From an uncultured Collinsella sp. (GTDB lineage Bacteria > Actinomycetota > Coriobacteriia > Coriobacteriales > Coriobacteriaceae): a stretch of DNA of 6,055 bases. The position numbers and the translations under genes were made by a program. The notes under the pieces were generated by a model, which searched no databases, was not told where the DNA came from, and saw only the letters and a program-made list of their open reading frames with translations. The DNA lies in the NCBI GenBank assembly GCA_958407555.1, contig CATYJC010000102.1, positions 1 to 6,055 of the forward strand, read 5' to 3'. Within the stretch, counting starts at the first letter, position 1. Each line of letters starts with the position of its first letter. Shown in pieces: positions 1 through 5,404 of the stretch.

Positions 1-1388
1 AGGCGGTCCTTGGCGGTATCGATGTCCAGATAGTTCTCCTCGCCGTCCATGAGTCGCGTAAAGGCGGTAAAGAGATAGTGAGCATCGGTGGGGCCGGGCG
101 ATGCCTCGGGGTGATACTGGACCGAGAAGCACGGGGCGTCGAGCAGTTGGATGCCCTCGGCGGTGCCGTCGTTGAGGTTCACGTGCGTCAGGCGAATGCG
201 GCCGAAGCGCTCGTTCATCACGACCGGCGCGATACCGCGGCGCACCCAGGCGCGCAGATCGCCATCGGCCGCGTGCTCGGTCTCGCCGCCCGAAAGCTCG
301 GGAACAAGCTTGCCCAGGCTGGGGAACAGCAGGCCGAAGCCATGGTTTTGCGCGGTAATCTCCACGCGGCGGCTGACCAGATTCATAACCGGCTGGTTGC
401 CGCCACGGTGACCGAATTTGAGCTTTTCCATCTGGGCGCCGCACGCCAAGCTGATCATCTGGTGACCGAGGCAAATACCAAAGATTGGCACCTTGCCGAT
501 CAGCTGCTGTACCTGCTCGTAAGTCTCCACCACGGCATCGGGGTCGCCGGGGCCGTTGGACAAAAAGACGCCATCGGGATTCATGTCGAGCACCTGACGC
601 GCGGGCGTATCCCACGGCACGACGGTGAGGTTGCAGCCGGCACGGACCAGGCCCTCTAGGATGCCGCGCTTGACACCGCAGTCGTACGCGACCACTTTGT
701 GGCGGGCAGGAGCGGCAGGGGCAAGCGCAAAATTATGCTCGGCTGGCAAGTTGCTCGCAGCAAAGGCATGGGGCTCAGGGCAGCTCACGGTCTTGACCAG
801 GTTCTCGCCGACCAGCGTAGGCGCGGCGGACAGGCGCTCGGCAAGCTCGTCGACGTCGAAGATCTCCGTCGAGATAATGCCCATCTTGGAACCGTTGTCG
901 CGCAGGTGGCGCACAAGAGCGCGGGTGTCGACGCCCTCGATAGCGACGATGCCGTGTGCACGCAGGTACTCCGGCACGCTGACAGTCGAGCGCCAGTTAG
1001 AAGGCGTGGCGCACATGTCGTGGACGACCATGCCGCGCATGGCGGGAGCGCTCGCGGGGCGAGCGGTATCGCCGGGGAAGGCCGACTGAACATCGGTCTC
1101 GTCAATGCCGTAGTTGCCGATCTGCGGATAGGTCATGGTTACGATTTGGCCGGCATAGCTCGGATCGGTCATGACCTCAAAGTAGCCCTCGAGCGACGTG
1201 TTAAAGCAGACCTCGCCGGTTGCGGTACCCTCGGCACCACATGCACGGCCATAAAAAATGGTCCCATCCTCAAGATACAGGATGCAGGGACCGCAGGTGC
1301 CCTTGCTGGTTTTAGCCAGCATACGCTGGCACAGCTCACTGGGCGCGATGGTGCGGGCGGCAGCGCCCGCAATATGGTTGTTCGCCAT
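1..1388 (-). CDS. carA: Carbamoyl-phosphate synthase small (glutaminase) subunit, 3' end beyond the window
   Basis: Supplies ammonia by hydrolysing glutamine for the large subunit CarB, giving carbamoyl phosphate for cytosolic pyrimidine and arginine synthesis. 462 residues are visible and the frame is still open at the left edge. The N-terminal CarA domain includes LEDGTIFYGR (39-48), GEVCFNTSLEGY (58-69) and DTRALVRHLR (154-163). The class I glutamine amidotransferase domain starts near 232 (VVAYDCG) and includes SNGPGDP (277-283), the nucleophile elbow GICLGHQ with Cys306, KFGHRGGNQP (324-333), ITAQNHGF (344-351), and HPEASPGP (426-433) with catalytic His426 and Glu428. The start is fixed by AAGGAG four bases upstream of ATG. 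Compared with E. coli CarA as I recall it (about 380 residues), there are about 31 extra N-terminal residues and an insertion of about 36 residues within 352-398. The leader carries a PyrR-type hairpin. carB is expected just beyond the left edge. The family call is certain. Confidence 0.97.
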   Translation of the reverse strand, partial: MANNHIAGAAARTIAPSELCQRMLAKTSKGTCGPCILYLEDGTIFYGRACGAEGTATGEVCFNTSLEGYFEVMTDPSYAGQIVTMTYPQIGNYGIDETDVQSAFPGDTARPASAPAMRGMVVHDMCATPSNWRSTVSVPEYLRAHGIVAIEGVDTRALVRHLRDNGSKMGIISTEIFDVDELAERLSAAPTLVGENLVKTVSCPEPHAFAASNLPAEHNFALAPAAPARHKVVAYDCGVKRGILEGLVRAGCNLTVVPWDTPARQVLDMNPDGVFLSNGPGDPDAVVETYEQVQQLIGKVPIFGICLGHQMISLACGAQMEKLKFGHRGGNQPVMNLVSRRVEITAQNHGFGLLFPSLGKLVPELSGGETEHAADGDLRAWVRRGIAPVVMNERFGRIRLTHVNLNDGTAEGIQLLDAPCFSVQYHPEASPGPTDAHYLFTAFTRLMDGEENYLDIDTAKDR

Positions 1389-1392
1389 AGTT

Positions 1393-1398
1393 CTCCTT
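1393..1398 (-). promoter_or_regulatory. Shine-Dalgarno site of carA
   Basis: AAGGAG on the minus strand lies four bases before the ATG at 1388. It supports this start over the internal Met23. The site follows the PyrR-like hairpin after a single base, so protein bound to the hairpin could block ribosome access. Confidence 0.85.
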
Positions 1399-1425
1399 CC
1401 CGGTCTCACAGGACCGGCTTAAAGG
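1399..1425 (-). promoter_or_regulatory. PyrR-binding RNA hairpin in the carA leader
   Basis: On the minus strand the leader reads CCTTTAAG, then a perfect 6-bp stem CCGGTC/GACCGG (1412-1417 with 1400-1405) closed by the loop CTGTGA, then GGAAGGAG. The combination of upstream TTTAA, the UCCnGnGAG core and downstream AAGG matches the PyrR binding loop as known from the Bacillus pyr leaders. PyrR is the UMP-responsive RNA-binding regulator of pyrimidine genes. No terminator hairpin lies between this loop and the ATG. The likely mechanism is therefore block of translation start, as described for mycobacterial PyrR, and not transcription attenuation. The site and its position are seen directly; PyrR binding is inferred from the motif and the downstream gene. 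Confidence 0.8.
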
Positions 1426-1446
1426 TGTGTAGTTAGGCCTCGCGAT

Positions 1447-1452
1447 ATTCTA
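1447..1452 (-). promoter_or_regulatory. Possible -10 element of the carA promoter
   Basis: TAGAAT on the minus strand matches the sigma-70-type -10 consensus at five of six positions. It would give a leader of roughly 50 nt, just enough to contain the PyrR hairpin. No good -35 hexamer lies about 17 bases further upstream, although the region to its right (about 1470-1530) is markedly AT-rich. This is a weak prediction. Confidence 0.3.
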
Positions 1453-1525
1453 ACCGCAAGCATCGCCCATGGCATTAATTACATAGAATTGTTTACAAAA
1501 TGATAATTATGACTTCCTATGCATA

Positions 1526-1632
1526 ATGATTTTTCTGGGGCGGGGATTAAAAAATCATTCTGTCATGTATGGAGTTGGCGACAAAGCCCCGCTCTCAGAA
1601 TGATTTTTTAATCTCCGTCCCAGAAAAATCAT
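1526..1632. repeat. Large inverted repeat, 37-bp arms with 33-bp spacer
   Basis: The arms at 1526-1562 and 1596-1632 are reverse complements except at two positions (1544/1614 and 1540/1618). Both of these remain G-U pairs in a plus-strand RNA and become C/A mismatches in a minus-strand RNA. Each arm is also internally palindromic: AATGATTTTT at 1525-1534 faces AAAAATCATT at 1550-1559, and a similar pair lies at 1600-1608 and 1624-1632. The spacer (1563-1595) has no evident coding capacity. The right arm shares four stem bases and the T-run with the terminator at 1624-1663. It could be a miniature transposon-like or REP-like repeat, or a second, bidirectional transcription barrier upstream of carA. 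Its presence elsewhere in the genome cannot be tested here. Confidence 0.85.
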
Positions 1633-1663
1633 CCCGCGTGGGCTTGTGACTCACGCGGGATGA
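1624..1663 (-). terminator. Intrinsic terminator of the ABC transporter / membrane protein unit
   Basis: On the minus strand a perfect 12-bp stem (1652-1663 paired with 1629-1640, GC-rich core CCCGCGTG) encloses an 11-nt loop and is followed at once by TTTTT (1628-1624). It begins 22 bases after the TAG stop of the membrane protein gene. A strong hairpin plus a U-run at this distance is a standard Rho-independent terminator. The T-run belongs to the right arm of the neighbouring inverted repeat. Confidence 0.9.
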
Positions 1664-1685
1664 CATCGATCTATGTGGCTGCGGA

Positions 1686-2651
1686 CTACTTTTGCTTGTC
1701 CTGCTCCAGCAGATCGGACGGTGTGCGATCGGGCTTGCCGCCGCGGAAAATCTCGCGGCCATGCAGACGATGTTCCAGGTCACGCTCGGCCTTTTCCTCG
1801 TCAATCTTGGTCTGGCTCACCACCGGGTCCTCGATAAGCGACGAAACCGAGTTGACCTGTTTTTGAATGCGCTCGGCAATGGTATCGTCCATGCTTACGA
1901 TGCGCATCTTCCAGTCGATATTCGTGGCGTTGGACGAACTCTTGGTCCAGACGAACGTCAGGATGGCGCTCTGGTGCCCCTGAGCAGGAAACATGCCAAA
2001 GAAGGAATCATGCTGGATATTGCTGTCCTCGTCGATATAGGCGTGAACGTTATACACCACGCGGTCGATTTTGTCGTTGAGCAGCGCATTGGTTGCGAGC
2101 GCCGCCGCCTGAATCTGACCGTTGGACAGCAGCTCGAGTTCATTGGCAGAAGACGTGTCCAGCACCGTCACCTCAACCGTGCCCGTGCGCTCATCTGCCT
2201 CGTCGACGGTAAAATCGAGCGGGAACTGCGTAAAGCCATTGCCCCATTCAAGTCCACCCTTGAGCGCGGTCGAGACGGTATCCACCGAAACGCTCTCGGA
2301 GAGGTTTGCGGTGTTCAGACGTCGCATTACGCCGTAGCCAATCTGCATGCCCACAATCAGCACCAAGATGCCGATAACCACGGCCATGGCAGTCTTCGTA
2401 ATGGTATGGCTCACCTGCGAACCCGAAGGGTCGTCCTCGGACAGCGGGTCGATATGTTTTGCCTGACTCGCGCGGTCCTCGCTGCGCAGCCGCGCCAGCG
2501 TCGCCTTGTCACCGTGCTTGACGGCGGCCTCTTTCTCGCGCATGCGCTCGGTACGCTTTTTGGCAAGCGTAGGATCCAAGACGCCGGATGCATCGATTTC
2601 GGAGAATAACTCCGTCACTTCTTCCGGAGTCAAAGGGTTCTTATCAGCCAT
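1686..2651 (-). CDS. Single-pass membrane protein of unknown function
   Basis: A 321-residue protein I do not recognise. The first ~85 residues are hydrophilic and highly charged, with a Lys/Arg/Glu-rich stretch (31-65) that is probably helical. One clear transmembrane helix spans about 88-108 (AMAVVIGILVLIVGMQIGYG) and is followed by Arg110-Arg111. Residues 115-275 look like a folded domain rich in beta strands, for example TGTVEVTVLD (156-165), VVYNVHAYID (198-207) and SAILTFVWT (228-236). The last ~40 residues are again charged. There is no cleavable signal peptide, lipobox or catalytic motif. The start is supported by AGGAAG five bases upstream. The gene follows the ABC transporter by 19 nt and ends at a strong terminator, so the two are almost surely co-transcribed. 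An accessory role to the exporter is possible but is inferred from position only. Confidence 0.85.
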   Translation of the reverse strand: MADKNPLTPEEVTELFSEIDASGVLDPTLAKKRTERMREKEAAVKHGDKATLARLRSEDRASQAKHIDPLSEDDPSGSQVSHTITKTAMAVVIGILVLIVGMQIGYGVMRRLNTANLSESVSVDTVSTALKGGLEWGNGFTQFPLDFTVDEADERTGTVEVTVLDTSSANELELLSNGQIQAAALATNALLNDKIDRVVYNVHAYIDEDSNIQHDSFFGMFPAQGHQSAILTFVWTKSSSNATNIDWKMRIVSMDDTIAERIQKQVNSVSSLIEDPVVSQTKIDEEKAERDLEHRLHGREIFRGGKPDRTPSDLLEQDKQK

Positions 2652-2670
2652 GATCTTCCTGTCATATCAA

Positions 2671-4440
2671 TCAGTCGAGCTCGTGCGCACGCGCACCTTC
2701 GAACTGCATTCGATAGTAACGGGCATAGGTGCCGCCGCGGGCGAGAAGCTCCTCGTGCGTGCCACGTTCCACAACGCGACCATGCTCAACGGTCGCAATC
2801 TCATCGGCGTGTTTAATGGTCGAGAGACGATGGGCGATGATAATCGTGGTGCGACCGCGCGCCAGCTCTTCGAGCGACTCCTGCACCGCTTCCTCGCTCT
2901 CGTTATCCAGGGCACTCGTCGCCTCATCCAAAATAAGGATCTTGGGATTCTTGAGAAACACGCGCGCAATGGCGACGCGCTGCTTTTGACCGCCCGAAAG
3001 ACGGCTGCCGCGCTCGCCCACCACGGTGTCGTAGTCTTGCGGAAGCGACTCGATAAAGGTATCGATATTGGCGCGGCGGGCCGCCTCGGCGATCTCTTCT
3101 GCCGTGGCGCCCGGCTTGCCGTAGGCGATGTTCTCGCCGATCGTTCCATCGAACAGGTACACATCTTGCTGCACCAGGCCGATGGCACGGCGTAGGCTAT
3201 GCTGCGTCACGTCGCGCACATCCTGGCCGTCGATACTAATGGAGCCGCCGGCAACGTCGTAAAAGCGCGGCAACAGCGAACAAGTCGTCGATTTGCCGCC
3301 GCCCGAGGGGCCAACCAAAGCGATGGTCTGACCGGGCCTAATGGACAGATCCATATGGTCGATAACGGGACGTGCCCCATCGTCCGAGCCAAGCTCAACA
3401 TCCTCGTAGTTAAAGCACACGTTGCGGTACTCCACGGCACCAGCCGTCACCTGCAGATCCGCAGCACCCGGCTTATCCTGAATATCGGGGACAGTCGAGA
3501 GTACCTCATCCATGCGCTTAAAGCCGGCGATGGCCTTCTGATACGTCTCGGCCGAATTGACGAGCGTCTCGAGCGGCGTGCAGAACAGCGAAATGTAGAG
3601 CGCAAAGGTTGCCATATCGACCGCCTGCAGCTGACCCTGGGCAACGAGCCAACCGCCGAGCAGCACCACAATCACATAGAGCACGCCCGAGAGCAGGCCA
3701 TACGTCGCAGTGTAGACGCCCATGGCATGATACATGTTCTCCTTGGACGAAAGATAGCGATTGTTCGAGGCGCGAAACTTAGAGCGTTCGGTCTGCTCAT
3801 TGGCAAAGCTCTTGACCACGCGCATGCCCGCCAGCGAATCCTGCAGCTGCGCATTGATGCCGCTAATCTTTTTGCGGTTATCGCTAAAGACCTCGCGCAT
3901 GCGCATGTTCTGCCAAAACATAATGACCGCGAACACCGCCGTCACCACTGCCATGGCGAGTGCGAGCACCGGCGCGATGGTAAACAGAATCACAAACGAG
4001 CCGATGATCTCGATACCGCAGATAATGATCCATTCGGGCACGTGGTGCGCCGCCTCGCAGATATCGAACAGGTCGTTGACCACACGGCTCATCATGTCAC
4101 CCGAGCTGTTGCGATCGAAGTATGCAAAGCTAAACCGTTCGTACTGATCGAACAGGTCCTCACGCATCTTTGACTCCATGCGCGCGCCCATCACGTGGCC
4201 CCAATAGCTCACAAAGTAGCGGCAGGCGCAGCGGATGGCATACATCAGCACCAGTCCCACCGCGATTATGCCGAGCGCCTGCATAATGGCAGCCTGGCCC
4301 TGGGTAAACAACCCTCCGGTCAGATTGCGCAGGATAATGGGAAACGCCAGGTCAATGGCGGCAAGCACCAGGGCACAAATAGTATCAGCAACAAAAAGCC
4401 CCATCTGGGGCTTGTAATAAGACAAAAACCTTCTAAACAT
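2671..4440 (-). CDS. ABC exporter half-transporter (membrane and ATPase domains fused)
   Basis: A 589-residue MsbA/LmrA-type exporter that should work as a dimer in the cytoplasmic membrane, pumping an unknown substrate outward at the cost of ATP. The membrane domain occupies 1-310, with helices near 14-36, 53-76, 136-156, 158-178, 246-268 and 272-292. The ATPase domain (about 335-589) has Walker A GPSGGGKST (377-385), Q-loop VQQD (423-426), signature LSGGQ (481-485), Walker B ILILDE (501-506) with Glu506, D-loop SALD (509-512) and switch His537; all key residues are intact. A short acidic insertion (346-358) follows the A-loop tyrosine region. The frame stays open upstream to 4764, but MFRRFLSYYKPQ at 4440 is a typical exporter N-terminus with GAGGA upstream. 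The extra 108 codons would cross a stem-loop repeat and the Nudix gene, so I reject them. Paralogues are common, so substrate and gene name cannot be assigned. Confidence 0.95.
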   Translation of the reverse strand: MFRRFLSYYKPQMGLFVADTICALVLAAIDLAFPIILRNLTGGLFTQGQAAIMQALGIIAVGLVLMYAIRCACRYFVSYWGHVMGARMESKMREDLFDQYERFSFAYFDRNSSGDMMSRVVNDLFDICEAAHHVPEWIIICGIEIIGSFVILFTIAPVLALAMAVVTAVFAVIMFWQNMRMREVFSDNRKKISGINAQLQDSLAGMRVVKSFANEQTERSKFRASNNRYLSSKENMYHAMGVYTATYGLLSGVLYVIVVLLGGWLVAQGQLQAVDMATFALYISLFCTPLETLVNSAETYQKAIAGFKRMDEVLSTVPDIQDKPGAADLQVTAGAVEYRNVCFNYEDVELGSDDGARPVIDHMDLSIRPGQTIALVGPSGGGKSTTCSLLPRFYDVAGGSISIDGQDVRDVTQHSLRRAIGLVQQDVYLFDGTIGENIAYGKPGATAEEIAEAARRANIDTFIESLPQDYDTVVGERGSRLSGGQKQRVAIARVFLKNPKILILDEATSALDNESEEAVQESLEELARGRTTIIIAHRLSTIKHADEIATVEHGRVVERGTHEELLARGGTYARYYRMQFEGARAHELD

Positions 4441-4548
4441 GCAGTCCTCGGGGATAAATAAATAGCGTGAGAAATCTGGTTGAACCGTTCGGGCTGAAAA
4501 CAAAGCGTTCCAACAAGCATAACGCCAATGATCTGGCAGCGTCAGCGA

Positions 4549-4646
4549 AAACGTCCCTAAGCGAGCAAGGTGCCTTGAAAGAGGAGCGACGCGTACTTCG
4601 GTACGCGAGCGACGATTGAAAGGCAGATTGCCGCTTAGGGACGTTT
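4549..4646. repeat. Long foldback element with UUCG tetraloop and internal direct repeats
   Basis: Perfect 15-bp outer arms (AAACGTCCCTAAGCG at 4549-4563, its complement at 4632-4646) are followed inward by two short paired blocks (4565-4568/4628-4631 and 4572-4576/4620-4624). A large internal loop comes next, and then a 7-bp stem CGCGTAC/GTACGCG (4590-4596/4601-4607) closed by TTCG. Around the central hairpin two words repeat in the same orientation: GAGCGAC (4584-4590, 4607-4613) and TTGAAAG (4575-4581, 4616-4622). It could be a mobile miniature repeat, a structured RNA, or a leader or terminator device for the flanking genes. On the minus strand the outer stem is followed by only four T. 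A search against the Rfam Collinsella-1 motif would be sensible; I do not claim identity. Confidence 0.8.
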
Positions 4647-4659
4647 GCAGCGTCGACTC

Positions 4660-4687
4660 GTTACGCGGTTTGGTAAAACCGCGTAAC
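4660..4687 (-). other. Perfect stem-loop directly after the Nudix stop codon
   Basis: A 12-bp perfect stem (4660-4671 with 4676-4687) and a 4-nt loop start on the base after the TAA stop. The sequence that follows on the minus strand (GAGTCGACGC) has no T-run, so it is not a canonical intrinsic terminator. It may protect the 3' end of the purD-Nudix message or act as a U-tract-less terminator. Confidence 0.6.
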
Positions 4688-5383
4688 TTAAAGCTCCGCT
4701 CCACCCAAACGATGAGCAATGCTGTCGCAGGCGAGCGCGCCCACGACGGTCTTGGCGTCTTCAATCTTGCCGTCGAGCACGGCGTCGATCAGCTCGTGCA
4801 GCGGTACCAGGTCAACGTTGACAAACTCGTCATCGTCGGGATCGGGCGCATCAAACTCGAGCTTGGTAGCCAGGTAGATGTGAATGATCTCGTCGCAAAA
4901 ACCGCAGGTCGTGACAATCGACGTCAAAAAGCGAATGCGGCCGGCCTTAAAGCCCGTCTCCTCGTGCAGCTCGCGCTTGGCGCAATCGAGCGGGTCCTCG
5001 CCCGGATCGAGCTTGCCGGCGGGAATCTCGACCGTCACGCGGTCGATGGCGGTGCGGTACTGACGCACCAGCACGATCTTGCCACTCTCGGTCAGTGCCA
5101 CAACGGCCGCCGCACCCGGATGGCGAACGATATCGCGGGCACTGCGGCGACCGTTGGGCAGCTCGACCTCAAGACGGTGGACGTCGAGGATCTTGCCCTT
5201 CCAGGCGCACTCCTCCGAAAGAATCTTCTCGTGCAGCAGGGCGTCATGCGGGTCGTCGTCGCCCAGCACCAGCACCGGCTCGTCGGCAACCTCGCCGCCC
5301 GGCTCGCCCTCTGCGTGTCCGTACGCGCGGCCGTCTTCCTCGACGATCTGCGCGTCCACGAGCTCTTCGTTCTTATCGTCCAT
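4688..5383 (-). CDS. Nudix hydrolase, ADP-ribose pyrophosphatase type
   Basis: Likely a cytosolic hydrolase that cleaves ADP-ribose or related nucleotide sugars to AMP and a sugar phosphate. Numbering from the first in-frame ATG (5392, 234 residues), the Nudix box spans 126-148 (GKLDPGEDPLDCAKRELHEE then TGF) and fits GX5EX7REUXEEXGU exactly, with metal-binding Glu141, Glu144 and Glu145. EIPAGKL before the box and the preceding VLVRQYR (107-113) are typical of the ADP-ribose pyrophosphatase (NudF-like) branch. I prefer the start at 5383 (231 residues): AGAGGA at 5393-5398 directly abuts the upstream ATG, too close to work, but lies nine bases from the second. The first ~50 residues are acidic, low in complexity and outside the core fold. 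The gene follows purD by 21 nt and probably shares its transcript. The exact substrate is not determined by sequence. Confidence 0.93.
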   Translation of the reverse strand: MDDKNEELVDAQIVEEDGRAYGHAEGEPGGEVADEPVLVLGDDDPHDALLHEKILSEECAWKGKILDVHRLEVELPNGRRSARDIVRHPGAAAVVALTESGKIVLVRQYRTAIDRVTVEIPAGKLDPGEDPLDCAKRELHEETGFKAGRIRFLTSIVTTCGFCDEIIHIYLATKLEFDAPDPDDDEFVNVDLVPLHELIDAVLDGKIEDAKTVVGALACDSIAHRLGGAEL

Positions 5384-5392
5384 CCGTCTCAT

Positions 5393-5398
5393 TCCTCT
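5393..5398 (-). promoter_or_regulatory. Shine-Dalgarno site that decides the Nudix start
   Basis: AGAGGA on the minus strand touches the ATG at 5392 with no spacer, but sits nine bases before the in-frame ATG at 5383. Normal spacing favours the downstream start. Confidence 0.6.
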
Positions 5399-5404
5399 CG
5401 GATT

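Larger units (their letters stand above)
4441..4687. other. 247-bp intergenic region between the Nudix and ABC transporter genes
   Basis: No credible gene lies here. From right to left it holds a stem-loop abutting the Nudix stop codon, the foldback element at 4549-4646, and about 100 bp of leader before the transporter. A weak promoter candidate on the minus strand is CTGACG (4540-4545) and TATGCT (4516-4521) separated by 18 bp, each four of six to consensus. Just before the start codon the leader is AT-rich (TATTTATTTATC), and it ends with GAGGA at spacing four from the ATG. Confidence 0.5.

Noticed and set aside
1389..1425. A transcription attenuator (terminator/antiterminator pair) in the carA leader
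   Set aside because: No second hairpin or T-run lies between the PyrR-like loop and the start codon; direct translational control fits better.
78..1436. Long plus-strand open frames opposite carA (up to 245 codons)
   Set aside because: They lie opposite a clear carA, have no recognisable motifs, and arise from GC-rich codon bias on the coding strand.
1526..1632. CRISPR array reading of the repeated ATGATTTTT words
   Set aside because: The words are inverted arms of one palindrome, not direct repeats with regular spacers.
1692..2609. A 305-codon plus-strand frame opposite the membrane protein gene
   Set aside because: The minus-strand frame has a good ribosome site, a transmembrane helix, close operon spacing and a terminator. 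The plus-strand product is His/Arg-rich with no motif.
3199..4173. A 324-codon plus-strand frame opposite the ABC transporter
   Set aside because: It mirrors the transporter, whose every ATPase motif is intact on the minus strand.
4441..4764. A 108-codon upstream extension of the ABC transporter frame to an ATG at 4764
   Set aside because: It crosses the foldback element and overlaps the end of the Nudix gene, is unlike exporter N-termini, and a typical start with Shine-Dalgarno site exists at 4440.
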